A DNA stretch of 64,000 nucleotides from Rubritalea marina DSM 17716. GTDB taxonomy: Bacteria; Verrucomicrobiota; Verrucomicrobiia; Verrucomicrobiales; Akkermansiaceae. Under the pieces are notes generated by a model. That model saw only the letters and a program-made list of their open reading frames with translations, ran no database searches and was not told the origin of the DNA. The stretch is from NCBI RefSeq assembly GCF_000378105.1, contig NZ_KB899251.1, positions 62,001 through 126,000 on the forward strand. Direction: 5' to 3'. Shown in pieces: positions 27,774-36,432 of this stretch. A program made the position numbers and the translations under genes. How positions within the stretch are numbered: the stretch's first letter is position 1; the number at the start of each line of letters is the position of its first letter.

Positions 27774-28028
27774 TTAATCATGGTGGCGAATTTGGGCGAT
27801 CTGGATTTCGTCTTCTGAGATTCGGTAGACGATACGATGTTCGGAGTTGATGCGTCGCGACCAGAAACCAGCGAGAGCATGTTTCAGGGGTTCGGGTTTA
27901 CCAATGCCCTCGTAGTGGTTGCGATCAATGTCTTTGATGAGTTCATTGACCTTCTTCAGCATGCGTCTGTCGGTCTTTTGCCAATAGAGGTAATCTTCCC
28001 ACGCCCGGTCTGAGAATATCTTCTTCAT
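27774..28028 (-). CDS. yoeB: YoeB/Txe-family ribosome-dependent mRNA interferase
   Basis: This 84-residue toxin starts MKKIFSDRAWEDYLYWQKTDRRMLKKVNELIKDI and has GKPEPLKHALAGFWSRRINSEHRIVYRI, the YoeB signature with Glu and Arg active-site candidates. Its C-terminus is IAQIRHHD rather than the usual R-Y-H-Y ending; the last residues form part of the active site in YoeB, so activity could differ. It overlaps the antitoxin stop by 4 bases, indicating translational coupling. Confidence 0.92.
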   Translation of the reverse strand: MKKIFSDRAWEDYLYWQKTDRRMLKKVNELIKDIDRNHYEGIGKPEPLKHALAGFWSRRINSEHRIVYRISEDEIQIAQIRHHD

Positions 28029-28276
28029 TCGACCAATTCTCGCTCTCTCCCTGAACCTGCATTCAGTTGCTCGATAGACTCGATCAAGCGCTTCGCATTA
28101 CGAGGGCTTCGCAAGAGGTGAGTGGTTTCTTGCATCGCCTCAAAATCTTCTAGCGAGATCATCACCACAGCATCAGTGCCTTTCTTTGTGATAATCACTG
28201 GGTCATGATTCACGCAAACCTCAGTGATCGTGCTCGCAAGATTTTCACGTGCGTGGGAGTAAGTGATTGCATTCAT
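28025..28276 (-). CDS. yefM: YefM/Phd-family antitoxin
   Basis: This 83-residue protein starts MNAITYSHARENLASTITEV and has DPVIITKKGTDAVVMISLEDFEAMQETTHLLRSPRNAKRLIESIEQLNAG, a clear YefM. ATG 28276 was chosen because homology begins there; an in-frame TTG at 28297 lies inside the operator palindrome. The antitoxin-first order with 4-base overlap to yoeB is standard. YefM normally binds palindromes at its own promoter, and such a palindrome is directly upstream. Confidence 0.93.
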   Translation of the reverse strand: MNAITYSHARENLASTITEVCVNHDPVIITKKGTDAVVMISLEDFEAMQETTHLLRSPRNAKRLIESIEQLNAGSGRERELVE

Positions 28277-28277
28277 A

Positions 28278-28311
28278 TTGTCCAATATATTGGACAACTG
28301 GTGAGAGTCAA
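28278..28311 (-). promoter_or_regulatory. yefM-yoeB promoter with operator palindrome
   Basis: A perfect 20-bp palindrome (TTGTCCAATA plus its complement, 28278-28297) ends two bases before the yefM ATG. On the minus strand TTGACT (28306-28311) and TATATT (28284-28289) form a -35/-10 pair with a 16-base spacer, so the -10 lies in the palindrome centre. Transcription would start at or very near the ATG. Repressor binding would block polymerase directly. The reading of function is inferred from YefM biology. Confidence 0.75.
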
Positions 28312-28385
28312 TTTTATTCTAGTTGCGGCTCATTTGAGAGTTCAGTCGCGGTGGCTGCCGCTAGTTGAAGTTTAAGCATGCAAGG

Positions 28386-28438
28386 ACCCTAGGTTTAAGT
28401 TCCTGCGTCAGCGTTTCGGAATCAACTAAACCTAGGGT
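28386..28438. repeat. structured intergenic repeat, copy 2 (12-bp stem)
   Basis: Perfect 12-bp inverted arms ACCCTAGGTTTA (28386-28397) and TAAACCTAGGGT (28427-28438) flank a 29-base loop. The CCTAGGG core matches the hairpins near 10.7, 46.7 and 49.3 kb. It lies in the gap between yefM and clpB; the remaining gap up to 28628 holds the clpB promoter and a short inverted repeat ACCACA-CGA-TGTGGT at 28585-28599. No CIRCE element was seen. Confidence 0.7.
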
Positions 28439-28628
28439 TCCTAGCCGCCTGTCGTGCTAACACTTTTACGTTTCTACTTTTTCGTTCTTACTTTAAATTA
28501 GCGAGGTGAATACAAAATATGGTATCAATTGTAGTGTTGATTTTCGAATATTATACACTATGTTGTGTTTGTCTAAATGAATGAACCACACGATGTGGTG
28601 GTTTGAACCCTAAATGGAGAATACGAAA

Positions 28629-31211
28629 ATGCAAAAGTTCACCTTGAAATTACAAGAAGCGTTGCAGCTTGCGAGCTTGTCGGCGCAGCAATCGAAGCAT
28701 GCTGAGCTGAAGGCTCTGCATGTCTTTATTGAGTTATTGAAACAAGATGGTGGTGTGGTGGTGCCGATCCTTGAGGCGGCAGGCCTTGATGTGACCCAAG
28801 TCAAGGCCACGGTGCTGAATGCGCTGGCGAATGAGCCGACAATCCAAGGCGGCAATGCCGAGCCAAGTCCGAGCTATGAGCTGCGCGAGGTGCTCAATGG
28901 TGCCGAAAAAGTGCGTGGCGAGATGGGCGATGACTTTGTCAGCGTCGAGCATTTCTTGCTGGCGAGCTTGCAGGCGAATGGCCAGCTAGGCAAGTTACTG
29001 AAAGAGGCGGGCGTGAGCGAGGAATTGCTCAAGCAAGCCTTGCAGCAAGTGCGCGGTAGCCAGCGCGTCACAGACCAAGACCCAGAGGGGAAGTACCAGA
29101 CCTTAGAAAAGTACGGCCAAGACCTCACGGCGAAAGCGCGTGAAGGGAAAATTGATCCGGTGATTGGCCGCGACACGGAGATCCGCCGCGTGATGCAGGT
29201 GCTCAGCCGCCGCACCAAGAACAACCCGGTACTCATTGGTGACCCTGGGGTGGGGAAGACCGCCATCGTCGAGGGACTCGCGAGCCGAATCGTCAGTGGT
29301 GATGTGCCTACATCGATGCAGAACAAGCGCGTGATCGCTCTAGATATCGGTTCGATGGTCGCCGGTGCCAAGTTCCGTGGTGAGTTTGAGGAACGCCTCA
29401 AAGCCTTCCTCAAGGAAGTCACCGAATCGGCGGGCGAGGTGATTCTTTTCATTGATGAATTGCACACCATTGTGGGGGCGGGAGCTACCGACGGGGCGAT
29501 GGATGCCTCAAACTTACTGAAGCCCCAGCTGGCGCGTGGTGAGCTGCGTACGATTGGAGCCACCACACTCGACGAGTACCGCCAGTATATTGAGAAAGAT
29601 GCCGCGCTCGAGCGTCGCTTCCAGCCAGTGATGGTGGGCGAACCGAGTGTGGAGGACACCATCGCGATTTTACGTGGATTAAAAGAACGCTACGAAGTGC
29701 ACCATGGGGTGCGCATCCAAGACGCCGCCATCGTCGCTGCTGCCTCCCTCAGTGATCGTTACATCTCGGATCGATTCTTGCCAGACAAGGCGGTCGATCT
29801 CGTGGACGAGGCGGCCTCGCGTCTGAAGATCGAGCTCGACTCGGTGCCGACCGAGATCGATGTGCTGCAGCGCCAAGTGATGCAGCTAGAAATGGAACGT
29901 CAGGCGCTCGAGAAAGAAAGCGACCCCGCCAGCGCCAAGCGCCTAGACAAGGTGGTGGAAGAAATGGCCAACCTCAAGGAGCAGAGTGATGGGCTGATGG
30001 CGCAATGGCAGAATGAAAAAGAAGTCATCGATACCGTCAACCAGGCCCAAGAACGGATAGAATCACTCAAGAATCAAGCCGAGCAAGCGAAGCGCGAGGG
30101 CGACCTCAGCAAGGCCTCAGAGCTCACCTACGGCACGATCCCGCAGGTGATCGAAGAGGCCGATGAGGCCAGGCTCAAGCTGGAAGACCTTCAGAAAGCC
30201 GGCCGCATGCTCACCGAGGAAGTCAGCGAGGAAGACATCGCCAATGTGGTGTCGAACTGGACGGGCATTCCCGTGAGCCGGCTCCAAGAAGGGGAGCGCG
30301 CCAAGCTCGTGCACATGGAGGAGCGGATAGGCGAGCGCGTCATTGGCCAAAAGCAAGCAGTGGAAGCAGTGTCGAATGCAGTGCGCCGCGCGCGTGCTGG
30401 ACTTCAGGACGAGGACCGCCCGATCGGTTCCTTCCTCTTCCTCGGCCCCACAGGTGTCGGCAAGACCGAGCTCTCCAAAGCCCTCGCGGAGTTCCTTTTC
30501 GATGATGAAGGGGCGATGGTGCGTATCGACATGTCCGAGTACATGGAGAAGCACGCGGTGTCGCGTCTGATCGGCGCGCCTCCGGGCTACGTCGGCTATG
30601 AAGAAGGTGGGCAGCTCAGCGAGCACGTGCGTCGCAAGCCCTACTCGGTGGTTCTTTTCGATGAAGTCGAGAAGGCGCACCCCGATGTGTTCAATGTCTT
30701 GCTCCAAGTGCTAGATGACGGCCGCATCACCGATGGCCAAGGCCGCACTGTGGACTTCCGCAATACCGTCCTCGTCATGACCTCCAACATCGGTAGCCAA
30801 TTCATCCTCGATGAGGCCAATGCCGAGCAACGCGAATCCAAGGTGCACGAGGTGCTCAAGCAACACTTCCGCCCAGAATTCCTCAACCGACTCGACGAAA
30901 CCATCATCTTCGATCGCCTCGATAAAGAGGAACTCAGCGGCATCATCGAACTCCAAATCCAGCGCGTGGCCGAACGCATGGCTCAGCGTGGATTCAAGCT
31001 GGATATCTCCGATGCCGCGGTCGCGGAAGTCGCCAGCAGCGGCTACGACCCAAGCTTCGGTGCGCGACCACTCAAGCGGGCGATTCAGAAGCTCATCCTC
31101 GACCCACTCAGCCTCGAAGTGCTCGAAGGGAAGTTCTCAGAAGGCGACACGATCCAGGTCGATCTCGGCGAGCATGGCAGCCTCCGCTTCACCTCAGGAG
31201 CGAAGGACTAG
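28629..31211 (+). CDS. clpB: ClpB disaggregase
   Basis: This 860-residue AAA+ chaperone dissolves protein aggregates together with DnaK. Domains are an N-terminal repeat region (1-140), AAA-1 with Walker A GDPGVGKT at about 204-211 and LFIDELHT, a coiled-coil middle domain (about 400-525, with [17 protein letters not shown] and SYGTIPQV-like [13 protein letters not shown]), and AAA-2 with GPTGVGKT at about 606 and [10 protein letters not shown]. The ATG at 28629 has GGAGA eight bases upstream; ATG 28614 would add five residues. The middle domain separates it from ClpA/ClpC. dnaK/grpE are not nearby. Confidence 0.97.
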   Translation: MQKFTLKLQEALQLASLSAQQSKHAELKALHVFIELLKQDGGVVVPILEAAGLDVTQVKATVLNALANEPTIQGGNAEPSPSYELREVLNGAEKVRGEMGDDFVSVEHFLLASLQANGQLGKLLKEAGVSEELLKQALQQVRGSQRVTDQDPEGKYQTLEKYGQDLTAKAREGKIDPVIGRDTEIRRVMQVLSRRTKNNPVLIGDPGVGKTAIVEGLASRIVSGDVPTSMQNKRVIALDIGSMVAGAKFRGEFEERLKAFLKEVTESAGEVILFIDELHTIVGAGATDGAMDASNLLKPQLARGELRTIGATTLDEYRQYIEKDAALERRFQPVMVGEPSVEDTIAILRGLKERYEVHHGVRIQDAAIVAAASLSDRYISDRFLPDKAVDLVDEAASRLKIELDSVPTEIDVLQRQVMQLEMERQALEKESDPASAKRLDKVVEEMANLKEQSDGLMAQWQNEKEVIDTVNQAQERIESLKNQAEQAKREGDLSKASELTYGTIPQVIEEADEARLKLEDLQKAGRMLTEEVSEEDIANVVSNWTGIPVSRLQEGERAKLVHMEERIGERVIGQKQAVEAVSNAVRRARAGLQDEDRPIGSFLFLGPTGVGKTELSKALAEFLFDDEGAMVRIDMSEYMEKHAVSRLIGAPPGYVGYEEGGQLSEHVRRKPYSVVLFDEVEKAHPDVFNVLLQVLDDGRITDGQGRTVDFRNTVLVMTSNIGSQFILDEANAEQRESKVHEVLKQHFRPEFLNRLDETIIFDRLDKEELSGIIELQIQRVAERMAQRGFKLDISDAAVAEVASSGYDPSFGARPLKRAIQKLILDPLSLEVLEGKFSEGDTIQVDLGEHGSLRFTSGAKD

Positions 31212-31311
31212 ATGGTGGCTCACAGCGAGTCGCCAGTAGCAAGCCCAGCGCCTGCCATGGGCTATGAGGTTTTCTACTGGTGCTCGCACGGTCTCCCGAT
31301 GACCACAATGA

Positions 31312-31593
31312 TCACTGCAAGAGGTATTGACGCACGACGTATGGAACAAGAACTCCGAGACCAATCCCCCAGAAGAGAGCAAAAAAATACTTGTTCTCAA
31401 CCTTCTTTCCTCTGGGCCAGCAGCTGAGCTGATCAAAGAGAGAATTGAGGATGAGAAGCAGCATGTAGACGAATGCCAAACAATACCCGGCACGCGCTGA
31501 AATACTTGAACAAAGGTACGCCGTGATCGCCACAAGCACGGTCATGATGATGGAACTGCGCTGCGGAATACAATTAGATCTCCATGGTTTCAT
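31312..31593 (-). CDS. small membrane protein, unknown
   Basis: This 93-residue protein (start ATG 31593, MKPWRSNCIPQRSS) has three or so hydrophobic segments: SIIMTVLVAITAYLC, GYCLAFVYMLLLILNSLF and YFFALFWGIGLGVLVPYVV. I do not recognise a family. It is the leftmost of five leftward genes in an AT-richer block after clpB; the gaps between them are larger than in an operon. Confidence 0.5.
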   Translation of the reverse strand: MKPWRSNCIPQRSSIIMTVLVAITAYLCSSISARAGYCLAFVYMLLLILNSLFDQLSCWPRGKKVENKYFFALFWGIGLGVLVPYVVRQYLLQ

Positions 31594-31699
31594 ATCAAAT
31601 GCGTGTCCCCCTCCTCTGATTGTCTCATCTCCTGATGAGTTCAGAAGTATGACAGAAAACAATCCGTGTGCACCATCTCATTCTTTCTTGTTCTGCAAG

Positions 31700-32062
31700 T
31701 TAGTTTTCTGTGGACCTAGGCACTATACTGCCATCCTGGAATACTTGTTGAGGTCGCATGCCTGGAATTGGTGGTAATTCTGGAACTAGGAATAAACTAT
31801 TTGAATATGGATCTCTAACGGGGGTGTTGATGGGTAATCCTCGAACATCTAGTGGGTTCCTCAGTGGGTCATGTGGACTATAGACGTAACCATCTCGACC
31901 ATCAACCAGTACGCCATAGGGGTAAGGTGAGCTCCCTTCTTTTTTGTTTTCCGTGACTTTTTCTGGTGCGTTGATGTCTACAGTTTCTTCAGAGCAAGAT
32001 GCTAAGTAGAATAGAGTTACAATGGAATATGAGCATCCAAGTATGTGTTGCACTTTGTGCAT
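31700..32062 (-). CDS. small lipoprotein, unknown
   Basis: This 120-residue protein has a signal peptide ending in the lipobox LASC (Cys23). The mature part is acidic, then Pro/Gly/Asp-rich with PYPYGVLVDGRDGYVYSPHDP and DPYSNSLFLVP. No known domain is recognised; the repeated turn-forming residues suggest an extended surface protein. It sits 22 bases after the next gene upstream and may be co-transcribed with it. Confidence 0.6.
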   Translation of the reverse strand: MHKVQHILGCSYSIVTLFYLASCSEETVDINAPEKVTENKKEGSSPYPYGVLVDGRDGYVYSPHDPLRNPLDVRGLPINTPVRDPYSNSLFLVPELPPIPGMRPQQVFQDGSIVPRSTEN

Positions 32063-32083
32063 GTTACTAAGCAGAGGCAGATT

Positions 32084-32368
32084 TTAAATCTTAGGGTACT
32101 CAGAAATGAATAAGTAGATTCCTTTGGTTGCCATGACTGACATCGCTTCAGGAGGGAAGGCGGCACCACCACCTTTAGCTTCTGATCCTTCACGTACTGA
32201 AATACCTACGTCTGCAATGTAATCTCCAACAGGTAATTGAGTCCCGCTTTCTATTAGCCATAATTCTAGGCTCTTCATTTGCTCAGTCAGATCCCAATTA
32301 TCATTGCAGAGCCAAGCTATGTCTTCAGTTTCATCGTTAGAAAGGGTTTTGTAGATGTTGATAGGCAT
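32084..32368 (-). CDS. hypothetical soluble protein, 94 aa
   Basis: This is a small acidic cytosolic protein without signal or membrane segment. Segments such as IAWLCNDNWDLTEQMKSLELWL and LPVGDYIADVGISVREG suggest a mixed alpha/beta fold. Size and charge resemble immunity proteins of toxin systems, but no toxin gene is adjacent, so this is only a thought. No family was recognised. Confidence 0.5.
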   Translation of the reverse strand: MPINIYKTLSNDETEDIAWLCNDNWDLTEQMKSLELWLIESGTQLPVGDYIADVGISVREGSEAKGGGAAFPPEAMSVMATKGIYLFISEYPKI

Positions 32369-32495
32369 TATTTAACGTAAAGCACACCAATCACTGAACT
32401 CTCAGCGCGCTTTGTTTTTGGGTTAATGTTTGAAGATTAGAAATGGCTCGCTTCTCGACGGTGAAGGGATTGGGCGCAACGTCCTGTTAGGTAAG

Positions 32496-33026
32496 TTAGT
32501 TTATGAACGATTTGATAAGTGATAGGAGCACAAAAATAATAACAATGGTGGTGACATAGAATGGGGCCGAAGAAAAATCGAAGTCGAGGATTCGAGAAAG
32601 AATACCCTTCATTCCCCTGTGATTTCTTCGAACTTCCTTATCGACACTCTCCAAGATTTTCTGCATGGTACCGTCTCTGAATGCTAATGCGAGAGCGCCC
32701 TCGTGAAATCGATCATTTCTTACAAGGGTTGTAATTAGTTTGCACTTAGTTACCATACAGATCGAATCGTAATCTATATTATCATCGTTAATAATCTTTC
32801 TCCCATCCTCCCAAGAAGGCCAATCGAAGTTGATCATTATACTAGGCCTCATGTATGTTACTTTTATGAACCTAGATAAAATATCATGCTTAGCTGGCTC
32901 ATAAGGCAGCGTGTATGAATCTCTTGGAGTTGCTCTAATTTCTTTGATCAGCTCCAATAGAGGCCTCCACTCTTGGTATGTTAAAGTTGCAAAATGCTCT
33001 TTGGCTTCTGATTCAGGAATGAACAT
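32496..33026 (-). CDS. DUF6508-like protein with C-terminal membrane anchor
   Basis: This 176-residue protein has a soluble part with the pattern seen in DUF6508 proteins, notably ITTLVRNDRFHEGALALAFRDGTMQKILES at about 94-125, and a single hydrophobic segment near the C-terminus (FYVTTIVIIFVLLSLIKSF). DUF6508 proteins usually lack such an anchor, so the tail is notable. Function is unknown. Confidence 0.6.
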   Translation of the reverse strand: MFIPESEAKEHFATLTYQEWRPLLELIKEIRATPRDSYTLPYEPAKHDILSRFIKVTYMRPSIMINFDWPSWEDGRKIINDDNIDYDSICMVTKCKLITTLVRNDRFHEGALALAFRDGTMQKILESVDKEVRRNHRGMKGILSRILDFDFSSAPFYVTTIVIIFVLLSLIKSFIN

Positions 33027-33101
33027 ATTTAGTCGAACGTTGACTACTGCGTCTTGATCTAGCCAGTAGGCTGTGAGGGTTTAAATCCAAGTGACGCGGA
33101 C

Positions 33102-33293
33102 TCATGGCTTAGAATCCTGGTTTTGTGAATCTGATCCTTTATCTTTTCTATTTTTCATGCAGCCATAGACAATCAGTGTTAGTCCCACTGACACTTGGAT
33201 CCAGTGGTGCAGAGTAAAGTATCCCTTCAAACTAGAAGTTATTAGCCCCAGGCCAAACCACGGAAGTCCTGATATGATTTTATTCATTTCCAT
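33102..33293 (-). CDS. small membrane protein, 63 aa
   Basis: Two weak hydrophobic stretches (GLPWFGLGLITSSL and VSVGLTLIVYGCM) are followed by a charged tail (KNRKDKGSDSQNQDSKP). The ATG at 33293 has an alternative two codons later. It is the first gene of the leftward accessory block. No family recognised; it might not be expressed. Confidence 0.4.
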   Translation of the reverse strand: MEMNKIISGLPWFGLGLITSSLKGYFTLHHWIQVSVGLTLIVYGCMKNRKDKGSDSQNQDSKP

Positions 33294-33750
33294 CTAGATC
33301 AGTTAAGTATACCCGCCGAACATTTGTTCGGTCGGAGTGCTACGCAAGGTCTAACAGCGGAGCTGATTTTAACAAGTTCCTTTTGCTTGGGTCAATCCAT
33401 CAAACTAGCAGGTAGAGGAGCCAATTTCGTGGAGCTGACGATAGTCCGTAGCGAGCTGGAAGGGCGGGGGTGTTGATCGCTGGGAGTGAGTCAGGTTTCG
33501 TGTGTCGGAGGGGAATTGGAGAGTCTTGAGAGATGGCTCTTCTCATTATGATTCGGTTCGTTCGCTAGATCCGTTGTTGCCACGATGGTCTTTAGGACTG
33601 GGGTGTTTTTGCTGCTCTGGGATTGATCTTAAGGGGCCTTCAACCGGCCGGGTTGGGTGGCTGTTTTTGACTAGGGTACTGTGTCGACTCTGTCATCCTT
33701 GAGCTCTTGCTGCTTCAGTCTGATTGAGTCACGGTGTCTATTTGTTAGAT
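33294..33750. other. intergenic region without recognised gene
   Basis: This 457-base gap lies between the accessory block and a rightward gene. It contains a 16-base inverted repeat CCGAACA-TT-TGTTCGG at 33316-33331. A 66-codon frame at 33502-33702 has no support from composition or start signals. Nothing else stands out. Confidence 0.5.
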
Positions 33751-35490
33751 ATGTCTAGAAGAACTGAAGCTGGGAACTACGATTGGGTGATAGTGGATGG
33801 GATAGGTGCTTTTTTTGGTGCTTATGCCAAGCGACGTATCAATTGGTCGAAGATTCCCTTGGCTGAATTGCCCGTGGAGGGGGAGGAAGCGGATCGATAC
33901 TGGGAGGGGGTGCGCGAGGATATGACTGAGTTTGTCAAGCGTGTGCGAGCGCATGGCTACAACACGGTGACGCTGGATGATGTGGCTCATTTGACGGCCC
34001 ATCGCTCTTACTCGGCTGAGTTGATGAGGCGTGTGGAGCGTCTCAGTGAGGAGATGCGTAAGGTGATTGCGATTATCAAGGGAGCAGGGCTGAAGGTGCT
34101 GATGACGACTGATGCCGTTCCGACTAGTGGGGATTTGGTGCATGAGCTCGGTGGGAAGCGCGCGCGAATTGCTGAGTATTTCTATGCCTTGATTGATCAG
34201 TTTTTGACGGAGTTTCCAGAGGTGGATGGCGTGGTGCTGCGCTTGGGGGAAGGCGATGGCAAGGATGTGAAGGGGGATCTGCACAATACCTTGTTTGTGG
34301 AGACCGCGCAGCAGGCGAATCAATTGTTGAAGGGGTTACTCCAGGTGATGGAGAGGCATGGCAAGATGTTGCTGTGCCGCACTTGGACCGTGGGAGCCTA
34401 CCAGGTGGGTGATCTCATCTGGCATCGCCGTAGGGTGCGTGGGCTATTGCAAGGGATTGAGAGTCCTAAATTTATTCTGTCTTTGAAGTATGGAGAGAGT
34501 GATTTTTTCCGCTACTTGCCACTGACTCAGGCATTTTTCGAGACTGAGGTTCCGAAGGTGATTGAGTTCCAGGCGCGGCGCGAATACGAGGGGGCTGGGG
34601 AATACCCAAGTTTTATTGGTTGGGATGTGGAAAACTATGCCCATCAGCTGGAGCAGGCGCAGAATTTGGTGGGCTTTAGTGTCTGGGTTCAAACGGGGGG
34701 CTGGCATGCTTTCAAGCGTCGTTCCTACTTGGCTTCTGGCTCGTATTGGGTCGAGCTGAATAGTGCGGTGACGGTGCAGGTGATGCAGTACGGGCTGAGT
34801 GTGGATGCGGCGCTCACGAAGTTTTATGGCTCATTGAAGCTTGAGCAAGTGCGGCGATTTCTGGAGTTAGCCAATGACGCAGTCCTACGTGGATTGTATA
34901 TTGAGGAATTTGCCAAACAAAAATGGTTTTTCCGTCGCGTGCGTATCCCGCCACTCTTGCATGTCTATTGGGATTGTATTTTCTTCCAACACCCGATTAA
35001 AAAGATTTCCAAACACTTCGTCGGCGATTGGGAGAAAGCCATCGCTGATGGCTACGATGTGCTGCAAAACTTCTCCGAGATGGAAAGCCTCGCAAGGACC
35101 CTGGGCTGGGGGGGGGATGACGTGCAATTTATGCACGATACGTTCGAGATGATTGCCCTCTCTCGGGAGTATATGTTTGCTCCATTCACTGAGGAGCTTC
35201 GCGCCAAGGTGATTGAGAAAAAACGTGCCTACAAGGCCAAGTACCCGCGCAGCGAGCGCTCACGCTATCGCATTAAAACTGATTTCACTCGGGTGCCACT
35301 CAGCTCCCAGGACCTGAGCATTCTACAGCGTCTCTTCTTTCGCAAGAAGCGTGGCTACCGCGTGATTGACCACCTCGTGACTCTCCGCCTGCTCGGGCGA
35401 GTCTATCGGATCTTCCACCGGCGTTATGAGCATAAGATCCCGAAGTTTGCTCGGAAGAGTGCGATGGGGATTGAGACGGTTCTGAAGTGA
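33751..35490 (+). CDS. putative GH67-like glycoside hydrolase
   Basis: This 579-residue protein has no signal peptide and reads like a TIM-barrel glycosidase. NTVTLDDVAH and the later block from FILSLKYGESDFF to KVIEFQARREYEGAGEYPSFIGWDVENYAHQ resemble the core of alpha-glucuronidase-type (GH67) enzymes, where the substrate arm is read by a similar EFQ segment. The C-terminal 150 residues are helical and basic. The catalytic acids cannot be fixed by eye. ATG 33751 was chosen over TTG 33724. Its product may act in the cytoplasm on an oligosaccharide; the following TonB operon is probably unrelated. Confidence 0.5.
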   Translation: MSRRTEAGNYDWVIVDGIGAFFGAYAKRRINWSKIPLAELPVEGEEADRYWEGVREDMTEFVKRVRAHGYNTVTLDDVAHLTAHRSYSAELMRRVERLSEEMRKVIAIIKGAGLKVLMTTDAVPTSGDLVHELGGKRARIAEYFYALIDQFLTEFPEVDGVVLRLGEGDGKDVKGDLHNTLFVETAQQANQLLKGLLQVMERHGKMLLCRTWTVGAYQVGDLIWHRRRVRGLLQGIESPKFILSLKYGESDFFRYLPLTQAFFETEVPKVIEFQARREYEGAGEYPSFIGWDVENYAHQLEQAQNLVGFSVWVQTGGWHAFKRRSYLASGSYWVELNSAVTVQVMQYGLSVDAALTKFYGSLKLEQVRRFLELANDAVLRGLYIEEFAKQKWFFRRVRIPPLLHVYWDCIFFQHPIKKISKHFVGDWEKAIADGYDVLQNFSEMESLARTLGWGGDDVQFMHDTFEMIALSREYMFAPFTEELRAKVIEKKRAYKAKYPRSERSRYRIKTDFTRVPLSSQDLSILQRLFFRKKRGYRVIDHLVTLRLLGRVYRIFHRRYEHKIPKFARKSAMGIETVLK

Positions 35491-35564
35491 GCTGTACTGA
35501 CTGTTCTGCTGCCTATTCTTTACTTGACATCGTGGCTCTGCAGCTCATGGTGTTTGCTCGATTT

Positions 35565-35578
35565 GTAGCTTGTGCTAC
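35565..35578. promoter_or_regulatory. predicted MntR-like operator before the TonB operon
   Basis: The palindrome GTAGC-TTGT-GCTAC lies 78 bases before the first gene of the TonB operon. The same GTAGC-N4-GCTAC geometry occurs three times between the TonB-dependent receptor and the MntR-like regulator. E. coli MntR sites have the closely related ATAGC-N4-GCTAT form. The regulatory role is inferred. Confidence 0.7.
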
Positions 35579-35655
35579 ATGGTGAGTGATCAATTGTGTG
35601 ATTTGCTGATTGCTGCTGTGTGGGATTGGCGTATTGGATTAGGTGAGAGAACGAG

Positions 35656-36432
35656 ATGATGATGGTTCTAAAAGGATTAAGAATAGCGGCGCTAGTGCCG
35701 ATGGTGGCGGTGATGGCGGCCGACGGAGCAGGGTCTGAGGCCTTGGGTGAGACGCTGGAGCAACCGCTGCTGGCTCTGAAGCTGGTAGAGGAACGCGTGG
35801 CCAATGAGCGCCAGTTGTCTGAGGAGATGCTGGAGCTTCAGGCAAGGCGCGTGGAGGAGGAGCGGCTTAAGGCACTTTATCGTGTGGAATTGGATGCGAT
35901 TCGCAAGCAGGTTGAGGCAGCTGGATCGGCACACACGCAGGATATGGAGTCGCTGCGCAGGGATCAAGAGTTTGTGAGGCAGGCAAAGAGCAAGCGCCAG
36001 GACATGCAGGATGCCTTGGTGCAGCAGATCCAGCGGATCGAGGCGATGCAGCCGCTGCTTCCCGAGCTGCTGAAGCAGCAGCTTGAGACTGAGTATGCGC
36101 GCCTTGGTGATGCCGATGCGGCCTTGAAGGATAAGATCGTGGCATGCAGCACGTACTTGCAGAAGCTCGCAAAGTTCGACCAATCAATCAGCTATGCAGA
36201 GGAGTTTCATGAGATCAAGGGCCAGGAGAAGCAACTTGAGATCCTTTATTTGGGCTTCGGGGGTGCGTACTTCGTGAGTGGCGGACTTGCGGGGCGGGGA
36301 ACGGTGAGTGCTGCAGGCTGGCAATGGCAGGTGGATGAGGGACTGGCGTCTGAGGCGAAGCGTGCGATGGCGATCTTTAAGAAGAATGCCCGCCCAGATT
36401 TGGTGAAACTTCCAGTGCAAATCACAAAATGA
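35656..36432 (+). CDS. DUF3450-like periplasmic coiled-coil protein of a TonB system
   Basis: This 258-residue protein has an N-terminal signal sequence (VLKGLRIAALVPMVAVMAADGA), a long coiled coil (about 45-190, rich in Glu, Gln, Arg) and a small C-terminal beta part (ILYLGFGGAYFVSGG, GWQWQVDEG). The layout and position in front of a MotA/TolQ/ExbB-type gene match DUF3450 proteins, which accompany TtpC-type TonB systems in marine proteobacteria. It likely works in the periplasm with the next gene product. Its stop overlaps the next start (ATGA). Confidence 0.78.
   Translation: MMMVLKGLRIAALVPMVAVMAADGAGSEALGETLEQPLLALKLVEERVANERQLSEEMLELQARRVEEERLKALYRVELDAIRKQVEAAGSAHTQDMESLRRDQEFVRQAKSKRQDMQDALVQQIQRIEAMQPLLPELLKQQLETEYARLGDADAALKDKIVACSTYLQKLAKFDQSISYAEEFHEIKGQEKQLEILYLGFGGAYFVSGGLAGRGTVSAAGWQWQVDEGLASEAKRAMAIFKKNARPDLVKLPVQITK

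Noticed and set aside
28440-28628. CIRCE or clear heat-shock promoter before clpB
   Set aside because: No TTAGCACTC-type repeat is present, and possible -35/-10 pairs are weak. Only a 6-bp inverted repeat is seen.
33316-33331. Palindrome CCGAACA-TT-TGTTCGG as a LexA site
   Set aside because: The verrucomicrobial LexA motif is reported as TGTTC-N4-GAACA; here the half-sites have the opposite order, and the gap holds no SOS gene.
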